Shown here: positions 1 through 9,897 of the stretch, piece by piece
Numbering within the stretch: the first letter of the stretch is position 1
How the letters are laid out: every line of letters starts with the position of its first letter
Assembly: GCA_020634975.1 (NCBI GenBank)
Contig: JACKAQ010000002.1
Coordinates: 372,001-436,000 of the forward strand
DNA: 64,000 nt
Source: JACKAQ01 sp020634975 [NCBI: Calditrichia bacterium]
Lineage (GTDB): Bacteria > Calditrichota > Calditrichia > RBG-13-44-9
Direction: 5' to 3'
Position numbers and translations under genes: made by a program
The notes under the pieces: generated by a model
Told to the model about the DNA's origin: nothing
What the model saw: only the letters and a program-made list of their open reading frames with translations
Databases searched by the model: none

Positions 1-1
1 T

Positions 2-358
2 CAACTGCGCTCAACCGCCACATTCTGGGCATTTTGGCGATCACGCAGCCTTGCCATTGCTTTGGAATTAACGGAAATTTCTGACCCGAACAGCCAGATC
101 GATAATTTCGCCAACCGCCTGCAAACGGTAATGCACTTTTCCGCCGATCGTGAAGCGTGTGCCTGGTTGCTGGCGCTCCAACCGTCATTTCCGGAGCTGG
201 AATCCGGATTTTATCAAGCGGTTTTAGCACCGCAAATGTGCCGCAATTTGCAACAGGAATTCAGTGTACATTGGTTTGAAAACATCGAAGCTGGTAAAAT
301 GCTGAAGGACTTTTGGGCGAAAGGCAGTCAATTACAATTTTCAGATTTACCCCATTAA
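2..358 (+). CDS. C-terminal part of an unrecognised protein (5' end outside window)
   Basis: The frame is open from the left edge to a TAA at 356-358, giving about 118 residues, so the true start lies outside the window. A TTG at 62 could serve as a start but is not needed. The visible part is helical and rich in aromatic residues, with a tail reading HWFENIEAG then KDFWAKGSQ. I do not recognise a family. The first 50 bases also read plausibly in frame 1 (LNRHILGILAITQP), so a frameshift near the edge cannot be excluded. About 210 bases separate it from uvrA. Confidence 0.45.
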   Translation, partial: QLRSTATFWAFWRSRSLAIALELTEISDPNSQIDNFANRLQTVMHFSADREACAWLLALQPSFPELESGFYQAVLAPQMCRNLQQEFSVHWFENIEAGKMLKDFWAKGSQLQFSDLPH

Positions 359-571
359 CAGATTTTTTTTCTTGCCAGCAACATTCCCAAAATGTATATT
401 TAGTGGACATTAATTCACTCCTTTGCTGCAACAGGTGTGATCCCAAAATGGATTTTCAGTGATCACACTGCAACAAACCACGTTTTTTTCCGGGAAGTGC
501 AATCCTGTATTTTGATGAGTATATTGTCCGCGAATGTTGACGAAGGAACAAAAAAAACAAAATCTGGGCAT

Positions 572-3460
572 ATGAATAAAAAAGAATTTCTGATTGTAAA
601 AGGTGCGCGTGAACATAATTTGCGCAATATTGATGTTTATATCCCGCGTGATAAATTTGTGGTGATCACCGGATTATCCGGTTCGGGAAAATCGAGCTTG
701 GCATTCGATACAATTTATGCCGAAGGTCAGCGCCGGTATGTTGAATCGCTGAGCGCGTATGCCCGGCAATTTCTTGGCTTAATGGAAAAACCGGATGTGG
801 ACTATATCGACGGATTGTCGCCGGCAATTTCGATCGAACAGAAAACAACCCATCGCAATCCTCGCTCGACCGTTGGAACGGTCACGGAAATTTATGATTA
901 TTTGCGATTGCTATTCGCGCGAATCGGTCGGCCGCATTGTTACAATTGCGGTGAACCGATTCACCGGCAAACGTTGCAGGAAATTGTCGATGGTATCCTC
1001 GAACTGCCGGAAGGCGACCGGATTCAGATTTTGGCGCCGGTCGTTCGCGGCAGAAAAGGGGAATACCGGGAATTATTTGAAGAAATCAAACGCGAAGGTT
1101 TTCTGCGTGTCCGGGTGGATGGCGAGCTGCACAGCGTCGAAGATGAAATTACGCTCAACAAAAAAATCAAACATAATATTGAAGTTGTTATCGACCGCCT
1201 GAAAGTGTCTGAGAAAATACGGCAGCGATTGACGGAATCGGTTGAAGTTGCCCTCAAAATGGCCAGCGGACTCATGATTCTCGATCATGTGGATGCTGCG
1301 GAAGAACGGTTGTATAGTGAAAATTTCTCGTGTAAAAATTGCGGCATCAGTTACGAGGAAATCGAACCACGCATGTTTTCGTTCAACAGTCCGTATGGTG
1401 CCTGCCCGAATTGCGACGGGTTGGGCAGTAAGCTGGAAATCGATCCGCGAATGGTGGTGCCGAATCCCGATTTGAGTATCTCAAACGGCGCAGTCGAACC
1501 GCTCGGCGAGGAACGTGCCAGTTGGTATTTTGATATGGTCTCTGCGTTGTCGAAAGAATTTAAATTCAGCCTGCAAACCCCGTGGCGTGATTTGCCGGAA
1601 GAAGTTCGCCAAATTATTTTGTATGGCTCCGATGGCAAAAAAATCAATTTTAAATTTGAGCGCACACATTCCAAATTTGAATTTGCATCGCAATACGAAG
1701 GTGTGATCAACAATTTGTATCGCCGCTACCGGCAAACGGCTTCGCCGCATATCCGCAACTGGATCGAGGGATTTATGAATCCGATCCCGTGTTCGGAATG
1801 CAACGGAAGCCGTTTACGGAAAGAAACGTTGGGTGTTAAAATCAACGATCTCAATATTTCGGAAGTGACGTCAAAAAACATAAAAAATACCCACCGCTTT
1901 TTTGATTCGCTGAACTTGAATGAAACGGAACGCAAAATTGCCGGACAGGTGCTCAAGGAAATTAAGTCCCGATTGGAATTTTTGCTGAATGTCGGATTGG
2001 AATACCTTACGTTGGACCGGACAGCCGGCACGCTGTCCGGCGGCGAAGCGCAGCGAATCCGGCTGGCAACGCAAATCGGCAGCCAACTTGTCGGCGTTTT
2101 GTATGTGCTGGACGAACCGTCGATCGGTTTGCACCAGCGGGATAATTCCCGGTTGATCGAAACGTTGCATCGTTTGCGCGATCTCGGCAATACTGTTCTG
2201 GTTGTTGAACACGACCGGGAAACGATTGAACAATCAGATTATGTGATCGATCTGGGTCCGCATGCCGGAAAACACGGCGGTTTGGTTGTCGCTGCCGGAA
2301 CACCGGCAGAAGTTGCCGAAGTTCCGGAATCCATTACCGGTCAATATTTGTCATTCAAAAAATATATCGATGTTCCGAAAAAACGCCGCAAAGGTAATGG
2401 AAAATCACTAAAATTAATCGGGGCGACTGGCAACAATCTCAAAAATGTGTCCGCAGAATTTCCGTTGGGAAAAATGATTTGCATTACCGGCGTTTCCGGT
2501 TCCGGCAAAAGCACGTTGATCAACGAAACGCTTTATCCGTTGTTAAGCGCGCATTTCCACCGCAGCAAAAAAATTCCCCTGGCATATGAAAAAGTTGAAG
2601 GATTGGAACATCTGGATAAAGTGATTGATATCGATCAATCGCCGATCGGACGGACCCCGCGATCGAATCCGGCAACATATACCGGCTTGTTTACCTTCAT
2701 TCGCGATTTGTTCACCCAGTTGCCGGAAGCAAAAATTCGCGGCTACAAACCCGGCAGATTCAGTTTTAATGTAAAAGGCGGTCGCTGCAATGCCTGTGAG
2801 GGTGACGGTGTCAAAAAAATTGAGATGCACTTTCTGCCGGATGTCTACGTTACCTGTGAAGTGTGCAAAGGCAAGCGTTACAACCGGGAAACATTGGAAA
2901 TCAAATATCGCGGAAAAAGCATTGCCGATGTGCTCAATTTGACGGTGGAAGATGCGCTCGAATTTTTCGATAAAATCCCCTCGCTGAAACGCAAATTGAA
3001 GACGCTTCACGATGTTGGTTTGGGATATATTCAATTGGGTCAGCGGGCGACCACGTTATCGGGCGGTGAGGCGCAGCGGGTAAAATTGGCGACGGAATTA
3101 TCGCGAATGGGGACAGGACAGACCATTTATATTCTGGATGAGCCAACTACAGGATTGCATTTTGATGATGTGAAAATGTTGTTGGTTGTGCTAAACCGGT
3201 TGGTTGAAAAAGGGAATACGGTAATTGTCATCGAACATAATCTGGATGTCATCAAAACTGCGGACTGGATTATTGATCTCGGTCCGGAAGGAGGTGATGA
3301 TGGTGGACAGATTATCGCAACCGGGACCCCGGAAGATTTAGCAAAAAATATTGTGTCATACACGGGACAATTTGTTAAAAAAGAACTCGACGATTGGGCA
3401 AAGTTCAAGAAAAAACAGTCAAAAGCCGAACCGGTAGCAATTGAAAACGAGACAGTTTAA
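572..3460 (+). CDS. uvrA: UvrA, excinuclease ABC subunit A
   Basis: ATPase that loads UvrB at DNA lesions in nucleotide excision repair. The protein of 962 residues has two ABC modules: Walker [10 protein letters not shown] near the N-terminus and GVSGSGKST in the second half, with two signatures LSGGEAQR. Zinc-binding cysteine clusters are visible (CYNCGEP, CKNCG...CPNCDG, CNACEG...CEVCKG). The open frame extends upstream to 437, but the conserved UvrA beginning ([16 protein letters not shown]) follows the ATG at 572, so I start there; no good ribosome site precedes it. Length is normal for the family. It is transcribed alone, converging on a minus-strand operon. Confidence 0.97.
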   Translation: MNKKEFLIVKGAREHNLRNIDVYIPRDKFVVITGLSGSGKSSLAFDTIYAEGQRRYVESLSAYARQFLGLMEKPDVDYIDGLSPAISIEQKTTHRNPRSTVGTVTEIYDYLRLLFARIGRPHCYNCGEPIHRQTLQEIVDGILELPEGDRIQILAPVVRGRKGEYRELFEEIKREGFLRVRVDGELHSVEDEITLNKKIKHNIEVVIDRLKVSEKIRQRLTESVEVALKMASGLMILDHVDAAEERLYSENFSCKNCGISYEEIEPRMFSFNSPYGACPNCDGLGSKLEIDPRMVVPNPDLSISNGAVEPLGEERASWYFDMVSALSKEFKFSLQTPWRDLPEEVRQIILYGSDGKKINFKFERTHSKFEFASQYEGVINNLYRRYRQTASPHIRNWIEGFMNPIPCSECNGSRLRKETLGVKINDLNISEVTSKNIKNTHRFFDSLNLNETERKIAGQVLKEIKSRLEFLLNVGLEYLTLDRTAGTLSGGEAQRIRLATQIGSQLVGVLYVLDEPSIGLHQRDNSRLIETLHRLRDLGNTVLVVEHDRETIEQSDYVIDLGPHAGKHGGLVVAAGTPAEVAEVPESITGQYLSFKKYIDVPKKRRKGNGKSLKLIGATGNNLKNVSAEFPLGKMICITGVSGSGKSTLINETLYPLLSAHFHRSKKIPLAYEKVEGLEHLDKVIDIDQSPIGRTPRSNPATYTGLFTFIRDLFTQLPEAKIRGYKPGRFSFNVKGGRCNACEGDGVKKIEMHFLPDVYVTCEVCKGKRYNRETLEIKYRGKSIADVLNLTVEDALEFFDKIPSLKRKLKTLHDVGLGYIQLGQRATTLSGGEAQRVKLATELSRMGTGQTIYILDEPTTGLHFDDVKMLLVVLNRLVEKGNTVIVIEHNLDVIKTADWIIDLGPEGGDDGGQIIATGTPEDLAKNIVSYTGQFVKKELDDWAKFKKKQSKAEPVAIENETV

Positions 3461-3535
3461 AAGAAAACCGGTTTCTCTTTTTCGTTAGATTTAATTTTTG
3501 TAAGTGTTTAATGATTGGCAGGTAAAATAAAATCT

Positions 3536-3558
3536 AATCCCGGCACTCTGCCGGGATT
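3536..3558 (-). terminator. Intrinsic terminator at the end of the minus-strand regulator operon
   Basis: A perfect 9-bp stem (AATCCCGGC / GCCGGGATT) with a 5-base loop overlaps the stop codon of the DUF4388 regulator. On the minus strand it is followed by the T-rich stretch AGATTTTATTTT. It may also stop read-through from uvrA on the plus strand. Confidence 0.75.
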
Positions 3559-4282
3559 ATTGGTTCATATTGTGTTCATCTTCCAAACGGCAAGCTTCAA
3601 TTAACACATTCATTGTTGAACCCTGAATATTTCGGGAAATTTCCCGGAAACCCGGTTCAAAACGGAACGATCCAATCGATTGCGGGACAGCTTTATAAAC
3701 CGCGTCTTCTCCGGTAAGTGTACCATATTTGCAATAAACCATCTGTCCCGAATGAAATACGATTTCACCTTTATCTTCAGCTTCAATATGTAAAACGCCA
3801 TCACGTTGATTCAAATTCAACAATTGGATGACCTCTGCAAGCGACAAATCTGCAAGATTACCTTCAAATCCTTTAACCTGTTCGGCAGGCTGTGCGTCAA
3901 TAGATTTTACCCGATTCGCACGTTCGAGCAGCGCTGCTACTTTTTTGAGCAAAATCGGACGATCGACCGGTTTTACCAAATATTCATCTGCACCCGCACG
4001 AAATCCGCGAATTTCCATATCGCGATCTTCCAGGCTTGTCAGAAAAATAAAGGGTACCATTGGAATCGGTGAATTTTCACGAACCATCCAACAAAACTCA
4101 ATTCCGTCTGTTGAGGGCATCATTACATCTGAAATAATCAGATCAGGTAACACCTTGTGAGTCATATCCAAGCCTTCATCACCATTATGGGCCTGGTGAA
4201 TTTCGTAACCCGCTTTTTCAAGACTTATTTTGAGCAGACGTAGAACATGATCGTTATCGTCAACAATGAGTATTTTTGCCAT
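3557..4282 (-). CDS. Response regulator with C-terminal DUF4388 (PATAN) domain
   Basis: 241 residues. Residues 1-120 are a CheY-like receiver: acidic pair D8-D9, phospho-acceptor D52 in IISDVMMP, and the conserved Lys in LVKPVDRP. Residues about 135-235 match the DUF4388/PATAN type (GNLADLSLAEVIQLLNLNQRDG ... GEIVFHSGQMVYC), a domain found in signalling proteins, often gliding- or pilus-related, and thought to mediate protein contacts rather than DNA binding. No kinase lies next to it, though an orphan hybrid-like sensor kinase is 10 kb upstream on the same strand. It follows the GGDEF-like regulator by about 50 bases and probably shares its transcript. The output is unknown. Confidence 0.85.
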   Translation of the reverse strand: MAKILIVDDNDHVLRLLKISLEKAGYEIHQAHNGDEGLDMTHKVLPDLIISDVMMPSTDGIEFCWMVRENSPIPMVPFIFLTSLEDRDMEIRGFRAGADEYLVKPVDRPILLKKVAALLERANRVKSIDAQPAEQVKGFEGNLADLSLAEVIQLLNLNQRDGVLHIEAEDKGEIVFHSGQMVYCKYGTLTGEDAVYKAVPQSIGSFRFEPGFREISRNIQGSTMNVLIEACRLEDEHNMNQ

Positions 4283-4332
4283 ACTATACTATCTCATTTA
4301 AAAATAAATGGTTATCTACTAATGTTCTTCGT

Positions 4333-5349
4333 TTAAGTTGGTGTACTGTTTTCTTTAACTTGAATCTGTGAACTTTTGATAGTTACGTTTCTGCCCATTT
4401 CTTTTGCCTTACTCAACGCATTTTCGGCTAATTTTATGGCTTTTCCAACGTTGTTGTTTTCCATAAATGAACTAACGCCGATGCTGACGGTGATGTTCAC
4501 CGGCTCATTTTTCCGACGGGATGTTTGCCGTTTGTACTGAAATATATCCTGATCAAAGAATGCGGTTTGCTCAATGGCAGAACGAATTTTCTCTCCGATA
4601 TAAAATGCCGCCGATTCTTCCGTTTCGTCGAGCATTATTGCAAATTTATTTTTTCCCAATCGAAAGGCAAAATCTGATTGCCGGGAATTTTGCAGAATTA
4701 TATTTGCAATTTTCATCAGTGCAAAATCGCCGATCAAATCACCATAAGTTTCATTTACTAATTTAAAACGGTCCGCATCAATTAAAAGAACGGAATAATG
4801 TTGTTCTGTCGTATGGTATTCTGAAAATTGAGACACCCATTTGGAAAAGTAATCATTATTGTAAATTCCGGTCAGATAATCAATAAACTGATGTTGATGC
4901 AATTCCGGAGCTGCTGTTTTTGCACCGGCTTGTCTTTTTAAGAGATTCCGGTTATCGCTTCGCAAGTTTTTGATGATCTTTTTTCTGTGCAATAACGAAC
5001 TTACTTTGGCAATCAATTCTTTTGCATTGAAAGGTTTGAGCATATAATCATCGGCACCCAGTTCATATCCGCGCAACCGATGCGTATATTCTGTATAGTT
5101 TGCAGATAAAAAAATCACCGGAATATCCCGGGTGTTCACATTGCGTTTTAAATTTTCGCAAGTTTCAAACCCGTTCATCACCGGCATCAGGGCATCCAGA
5201 ACGATTAATCCGGGTTGCGAAATTTCAGCAATTTCCAACCCTTCTTTGCCGTTTTCGGCACGGAGAACTTCGTAATCGTAAAAAGTAAACAAGTGCTCCA
5301 GCGTGTCCAGCATATCAACATTGTCGTCAACGACCAAAATTTTCGCCAT
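4333..5349 (-). CDS. Response regulator with degenerate GGDEF domain
   Basis: 338 residues: an N-terminal receiver (D8-D9, phospho-acceptor D52 in IVLDALMP, Lys in MLKPFNAKEL), a linker, then a diguanylate-cyclase-like domain from about residue 160 (DYLTGIYNNDYF, LLIDADRFKLVNETYGD). The active-site motif GG[DE]EF reads GKNKF at about residues 232-236, so the catalytic acidic residues are gone and cyclase activity is unlikely. The inhibitory c-di-GMP binding site RxxD, at the standard distance upstream, is kept as RQSD. From known degenerate GGDEF proteins I infer a possible c-di-GMP receptor under receiver control. The stop is 17 to 50 bases from its neighbours, so it is co-transcribed with gcvH and the DUF4388 regulator. 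Confidence 0.88.
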   Translation of the reverse strand: MAKILVVDDNVDMLDTLEHLFTFYDYEVLRAENGKEGLEIAEISQPGLIVLDALMPVMNGFETCENLKRNVNTRDIPVIFLSANYTEYTHRLRGYELGADDYMLKPFNAKELIAKVSSLLHRKKIIKNLRSDNRNLLKRQAGAKTAAPELHQHQFIDYLTGIYNNDYFSKWVSQFSEYHTTEQHYSVLLIDADRFKLVNETYGDLIGDFALMKIANIILQNSRQSDFAFRLGKNKFAIMLDETEESAAFYIGEKIRSAIEQTAFFDQDIFQYKRQTSRRKNEPVNITVSIGVSSFMENNNVGKAIKLAENALSKAKEMGRNVTIKSSQIQVKENSTPT

Positions 5350-5365
5350 AGCGAACTATTTTTCC

Positions 5366-5740
5366 CTAAATTAATGCCTCGTAATCCTTACTATCGAGTA
5401 ATTCGTCAACTTCTTTCAAATTATTAATTTTAATTTTGATCAGCCAGCCTTCATTGTAAGGATTACTGTTGACCGTTTCGGGTGTATCTTGTAATACTGC
5501 GTTTACAGCAACGACTTCTCCTGAAATTGGTGCATACAAATCTGAAACGGCTTTCACAGCTTCAATTGTTCCAAAACTATCATCTTTGGTAACTGTATCG
5601 CCAACTTCCGGTAATTGCAGGTAAACAATGTCACCCAATTCGCCCTGAGCGTAATCGGTAATGCCGATTGTGGCTATATTGCCCTCAATGCGTGCCCATT
5701 CATGTTCTTTTGTGTACTTCAGTTCTGCCGGGACATTCAT
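5366..5740 (-). CDS. gcvH: GcvH, glycine cleavage system H protein
   Basis: Lipoyl carrier that shuttles the aminomethyl group between the P, T and L proteins of glycine cleavage. 124 residues, standard length. The lipoylation site is K63 in GTIEAVKAVSDLYAP, and the family features TKEHEW at the N-terminus and NPYNEGWLIKIK at the C-terminus are present. It lies 10 bases after accC on the same strand. No other gcv gene is in the window, so its partners must be elsewhere; the H protein can also serve as a lipoate relay. Confidence 0.96.
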   Translation of the reverse strand: MNVPAELKYTKEHEWARIEGNIATIGITDYAQGELGDIVYLQLPEVGDTVTKDDSFGTIEAVKAVSDLYAPISGEVVAVNAVLQDTPETVNSNPYNEGWLIKIKINNLKEVDELLDSKDYEALI

Positions 5741-5750
5741 GTACTATCTC

Positions 5751-7121
5751 CTAAGCTTTTTGGCTCATTTCTGCTTTTGCTTTTTCGTAAATTTTTTCCA
5801 GAAAATGTGTGTCGAAATCACCCTCAATAAACTCAGGTGTGTTGATGACATATTTATGAAAAGGAATGGTCGTTTTAATACCTTCCACAACAAATTCATC
5901 CAATGCACGGTTCAGGCGTCGAATGGCATCGTGACGATTGCGTGCAGAAACGATCAGTTTTGCCAGCAAAGAATCATAGTATGGTGGTACTTTGTATGAG
6001 TTGTAAATATGAGTATCCACTCGCACGCCGGGTCCGCCGGGAAGGTGTAAGTTGTTGATTACGCCCGGCATAGGCATGAAATTTCTTTCCGGGTCTTCCG
6101 CATTGATCCGGCATTCAATTGCATGTCCGCGCGGAGTCAGTTCAGATTGTTTGATTTTTAATTTTTCACCGGCAGCAATGCGAATTTGTTCTTTTATCAG
6201 ATCGACGCCGTAAACCATTTCGGTAACCGGGTGTTCGACCTGAATGCGGGTGTTCATTTCCATAAAATAGAAATTGCCGGATTTGTCCAGCAGAAATTCG
6301 ATGGTTCCGGCGCTTTCATAATTTACAGATCGAGCACCTTTTACTGCCACATCTCCCATGCGTTTTCGCAAATCAGGATCAACGACCGGGGAAGGTGCTT
6401 CTTCAATTAATTTTTGATGGCGCCGTTGGATCGAACATTCTCGCTCGCCAAGTTGCAATACCGTGCCAAACCGATCCGCGAGAATCTGTATTTCGATATG
6501 ACGGGGATTTTCGATATATTTTTCGAGATACAAATCGCCATTGGAGAAGCTGGCTTCCGCCTCAGCGCGGGCCATCATAAAACTGCTTTCCAAATCAGCT
6601 TCCTTTCGGACAATGCGCATGCCCTTTCCGCCACCACCTGCAACGGCTTTCAGCATTACAGGATATCCGGTTTTCTTACAAATATCCCGTGCTTCATCAA
6701 TTGTTTTTAAAATACCTTTGCTGCCGGGAACTCCCGGAACTCCTGCAGCTTGCATGGTTTCTTTGGCTACAGCTTTATCACCCATTTTGCGGATAACAGT
6801 GGCGCTTGGACCAATAAATGTGAGATTGATGGAGTTGCACATTTCTGCGAAATCTGCATTTTCCGCCAAAAACCCGTATCCGGGATGGATTGCATCTGCG
6901 CCGGTTATCTCTGCAGCAGCGATAATGCTGGTAGTGTTTAAATAGCTTTTGCTACCTTCGGCGGGTCCGATGCATACACTTTCGTCTGCGAATATTGTGT
7001 GGGATGCGTTTTCATCGGGTGTTGAGTATACGGCAACCGTGCGAACACCTAACTCTTTACATGCACGGATGATACGCAAGGCGATTTCACCGCGATTCGC
7101 AATCAGTATCTTTTTAAACAA
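5751..7121 (-). CDS. accC: AccC, biotin carboxylase of acetyl-CoA carboxylase
   Basis: ATP-dependent carboxylation of the biotin on AccB, the first half-reaction of malonyl-CoA formation for fatty acid synthesis. 456 residues with ATP-grasp features: [10 protein letters not shown] glycine loop, [24 protein letters not shown] and the metal-binding [13 protein letters not shown]. It begins with [16 protein letters not shown], typical of the family. accB lies 50 bases upstream on the same strand, the usual accBC pairing. The product could also serve a propionyl-CoA type carboxylase, but the adjacent short BCCP argues for AccC. Confidence 0.96.
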   Translation of the reverse strand: MFKKILIANRGEIALRIIRACKELGVRTVAVYSTPDENASHTIFADESVCIGPAEGSKSYLNTTSIIAAAEITGADAIHPGYGFLAENADFAEMCNSINLTFIGPSATVIRKMGDKAVAKETMQAAGVPGVPGSKGILKTIDEARDICKKTGYPVMLKAVAGGGGKGMRIVRKEADLESSFMMARAEAEASFSNGDLYLEKYIENPRHIEIQILADRFGTVLQLGERECSIQRRHQKLIEEAPSPVVDPDLRKRMGDVAVKGARSVNYESAGTIEFLLDKSGNFYFMEMNTRIQVEHPVTEMVYGVDLIKEQIRIAAGEKLKIKQSELTPRGHAIECRINAEDPERNFMPMPGVINNLHLPGGPGVRVDTHIYNSYKVPPYYDSLLAKLIVSARNRHDAIRRLNRALDEFVVEGIKTTIPFHKYVINTPEFIEGDFDTHFLEKIYEKAKAEMSQKA

Positions 7122-7171
7122 GTTTGAAATTCCTCCACGCGTAAGCGGTTAAATGCCAAATAGGCTGTCAA

Positions 7172-7651
7172 TTAGCCGTTCTTTTCAACAAGAAAAAGAA
7201 CCTGGTTATACTCAACAGGTTGAGCGTTTTCCAGCATAATTTTGACAATTTTACCACTGAATTCGGATTCGATTTCGTTCATCAATTTCATGGCTTCGAT
7301 AATGCAAAGTGGCGAACCGGGCTTAATCGATGAGCCAACTTCAACATACGGATCCGCTTCCGGAGATGGAGACCGGTAAAAAGTGCCAACCATTGGCGAA
7401 CGAACCTCAACAGTATTTGCCGAAGCTGCAGGTGCCTGTGCTTCTGTTGCTGCTGGTGGTGTTGGAGCAGGTACAGGTTGGGGAGGAGCGGCGTAAACCG
7501 GGTTAAACATATGACTTTGAGCACTTCCGTCTTTGGACGCAAGTGTGCGTTTGCTGATACGGATTTTGCGACCTTCTTCTTCGAACTCTATTTCATCAAT
7601 GTCGCTTTTTTCAACTATTTTGATTAGTTGTTTGATCGATTGTATATCCAT
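7172..7651 (-). CDS. accB: AccB, biotin carboxyl carrier protein
   Basis: 159 residues. It carries the carboxylated biotin between AccC and the carboxyltransferase. An N-terminal helical region ([24 protein letters not shown]) is followed by a Pro/Ala-rich flexible linker at about residues 53-80 and a C-terminal biotinyl domain with the acceptor K122 in [11 protein letters not shown]. The thumb-type loop ([16 protein letters not shown]) typical of AccB is present. It is first in the accBC-gcvH-regulator run; the biotin ligase birA is 11 kb away. Confidence 0.96.
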   Translation of the reverse strand: MDIQSIKQLIKIVEKSDIDEIEFEEEGRKIRISKRTLASKDGSAQSHMFNPVYAAPPQPVPAPTPPAATEAQAPAASANTVEVRSPMVGTFYRSPSPEADPYVEVGSSIKPGSPLCIIEAMKLMNEIESEFSGKIVKIMLENAQPVEYNQVLFLVEKNG

Positions 7652-7776
7652 TCACCCTCCGGATGCTTTGAATCGGGAAAATATAAGCCTTCACCATTTT
7701 CTTTGCAAGGCCTTATTTCCATGGCAAAGCCATGTGATTTAATGTCTTAAATCAAACATAAATAAACAACACACAA
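7652..7776. other. Intergenic gap between nadD and accB with a short hairpin
   Basis: This holds a ribosome site for accB (GGAGGGTGA, minus strand) and a small perfect hairpin CATGGC-AAA-GCCATG at 7720-7734. The hairpin could end the bamD-nadD transcript or be incidental, as no clear T-tract follows it. No gene is seen. Confidence 0.4.
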
Positions 7777-8422
7777 TTATATTTTATACAACTGATTTTT
7801 TTCAATAAATCGCCGGACAGGTTCCGGCACAAAATATCGGATGGATTCACCAGCCATTACGCGTTTCCGTATTTCAGAGGCTGATATCTCGAGTGCGGGA
7901 ATTTCGACATACGTAAATGCAGATGCATAAGGCGAGTCGGGTTTGGTGGTTGCACCGGCACGGCTGAATGCAATAAACTCGCAAAGGCTTAGTAGCACAT
8001 CCGGTTCATGCCATAGATGAAATCGTTTTACGCATCGCTGCCCCAAAAGAAAATACAACTGAAATTTTTTCAGGGGATACAATTCTCTGAAATTCCTGAT
8101 CGTATCGATTGAATACGATACTCCCGGACGTTGGATCTCAATTTCATCGGATACTTCAAATGCAAATGCAGGATGTGGTTGTGGTTCAATTGCAAGCTTA
8201 ACCATTGTCAGCAAGCTTAACCATTGTCAGGCGATGCTGAACCGGAGTTATCCGGTTATTATCTTTCAACGCGTGGATTTTTGCGGGAATAAAAATCAGC
8301 TTATCCAATTGGCAGCGGATACGAACCGTTTCAGCAACAATCAAATGTCCGATGTGGATGGGATCGAATGTGCCGCCAAAAAGCCCGATTCTAGTTATTG
8401 TTGGCTTCATCAACGGGAGCAT
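7777..8422 (-). pseudogene. nadD: nadD, nicotinate-nucleotide adenylyltransferase, frame broken by a 19-bp duplication
   Basis: NadD adenylates nicotinate mononucleotide in NAD synthesis. The N-terminal part (8198-8422) has the nucleotidyltransferase signature GLFGGTFDPIHIGH and runs to HRLTMVKLADNG-stop. The C-terminal part (7777-8214) restarts with LTMVKLAIEPQPHPAF and carries RPGVSYSIDTIRNF and the ISASEIRKRVMAG-type end. A 19-bp unit (8192-8210 and 8211-8229) is present twice in tandem. Removing one copy rejoins HRLTMVKLAIEPQ in one frame and gives a normal NadD of 204-208 residues (start ATG 8410 or 8422). The 5' end overlaps the end of bamD. NadD is usually essential, so a sequence or assembly artefact is likely. 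Confidence 0.9.
8192..8229. repeat. 19-bp perfect tandem duplication inside nadD
   Basis: The unit GCAAGCTTAACCATTGTCA occurs at 8192-8210 and again at 8211-8229 without a mismatch. Nineteen is not a multiple of three, so it shifts the nadD frame and creates an early stop. Confidence 0.97.
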
Positions 8423-9199
8423 CCGTTTGGGCTGATTTTATCATCATACTTAGTTTGCCGATGCGTTCTTTGGCTTTATCAATGTTGCCGTGCTCCGGAA
8501 ATTTTTCAACCAAAATGGTGAAATAATTTAGCGATTCTTCGTATCGTTTTAACTTATAAAGAATTTCGCTTTTCCAGTAATACGCATCGGGAGCGAATGT
8601 GGTATCGTAATATTTTTCGAGGAAAATATCAAAATACACCAAAGCAGCCTCATTTTCGCCCATTTTGCGATAGGTGGTTGCGTTTGTGTATAATTTCTTT
8701 GCCAATTTTCCACGCATTTTCTGGATCAATTCTTCGCCATTTGCGGTTAATTCATGTTCCGGATGTTCTTCCGCAAATGTTTGAAATGAGCGAATCGCTT
8801 TTTGGTATATTCCTGATCCAGCTCCGGTCGAGACGACATATTGTAATACGACAGACCGGTTTTGAACTGTGCTAAAACAGCGTAAGTACTTTGCGGATAA
8901 TCATTTATCAACTTCTGATATTCCGATACAGCAATCAGATATTCTTTTTGTTTGAAGTGTGATTCAGCGAGATAGTATTGTGCATCATCAACTACCGGGT
9001 CATTACTAAAGCGAAGTGTAATTACCGTAAATTCGGTGATAGCATCCAGATAATCACCTTTGTCGAATTTCGCTTTTGCATACTCAAAATATGCGTCGGC
9101 ATTCATTTCCTTTTTTTTCATCCCATTACCGCCGCAGGCAGCAAAAAATACCAAAATCAGAAAATAGAAAGTAGATTTCCAAACACCCTTAAACATCAT
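8391..9199 (-). pseudogene. bamD: bamD, outer-membrane assembly lipoprotein, frame broken at an A5 run
   Basis: BamD is the TPR lipoprotein of the BAM complex that inserts beta-barrel proteins into the outer membrane. The first part (8747-9199) has a lipobox (FFAAC) and TPR segments (YFEYAKAKFDKGDYLDAITEF, AQYYLAESHFKQKEYLIAVSEY) up to RPELDQEYTKKRF, then leaves the frame and stops. The rest (8391-8729 plus upstream sequence) continues with LIQKMRGKLAKKLYTNATTY and a further TPR. Adding one A to the five-A run (T5 at 8799-8803 on the plus strand) restores KKAIRSFQTFAEEHPEH and one protein of 269 residues, the normal BamD size. nadD overlaps its end. BamD is normally essential, so a homopolymer sequencing error is the simplest explanation. 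Confidence 0.88.
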
Positions 9200-9897
9200 T
9201 AATTATTGCTCCTTAATGTATAAAACGTATAAATCACAAATGAGGTTGCCGCGGTTATTAATGCGGGTTCAATCCAGCGTTTTATAAACGAATTACTGGT
9301 TTTAGTTCCCGAAGTAAATGATAATTCCGGGTTTTCCAACTCATTTGTGTTGATGCCGGATAGGTGGTCATTAAACGAGTTCTCGATGCGTCGACTGACC
9401 AATATCTGCGCATTTTTGTCCAGAATTTGCAAATGGTATCTTACTGTAACCTTTCTGTTGAATCGTCGAGAACCGACCAGCCATTTGCGTCCGGCCGACC
9501 GATAGCTGATTTGCGATGTTGCGTCAGAAATTCGAATTTGGCAATCCGCTTGCACAATGCTATCGGCGGATGAATAAACGAAATAATTACGATGAACGCA
9601 ACTATCCGTTAACATTTTTGATACCCACAGACTCATTTCGGATTGATCGAACGGGAAAATTTGTAAGCGTGATTGTTGATCGATGTGCGGGGTAATGCTC
9701 TGCCAGAAGGGATCAATAATACCACGGGCGATAAGCTGCTCATTGGTTTTGACAGTTTCTTTACCACTGGCGATGGCAGGAAACACGATAGAAAATGTGA
9801 GAAACAATCGAATAAGATGGGTAGCTAAATGGTTGTTATTCGTGAGATTAAGAACTCTGGATGTGAAAGAAATTTGTAAAACGGTATTCATTTGCAT
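9199..9897 (-). CDS. Unrecognised protein with signal peptide and C-terminal membrane segment
   Basis: About 232 residues; no family recognised. It has a hydrophobic N-terminal segment (LIRLFLTFSIVFPAIASG), consistent with export, and one hydrophobic stretch near the C-terminus (PALITAATSFVIYTFYTL), so it could be anchored by its tail. The middle is beta-rich (TVRYHLQILDKNAQILVSRRIENSF) and resembles periplasmic FlgT/LpoB-like folds only in general character. The start ATG at 9897 overlaps the oxidoreductase stop (TGATG), with GAGG upstream, and the gene ends where bamD begins. Tight coupling to bamD suggests an envelope role; this is inference. Confidence 0.7.
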   Translation of the reverse strand: MQMNTVLQISFTSRVLNLTNNNHLATHLIRLFLTFSIVFPAIASGKETVKTNEQLIARGIIDPFWQSITPHIDQQSRLQIFPFDQSEMSLWVSKMLTDSCVHRNYFVYSSADSIVQADCQIRISDATSQISYRSAGRKWLVGSRRFNRKVTVRYHLQILDKNAQILVSRRIENSFNDHLSGINTNELENPELSFTSGTKTSNSFIKRWIEPALITAATSFVIYTFYTLRSNN

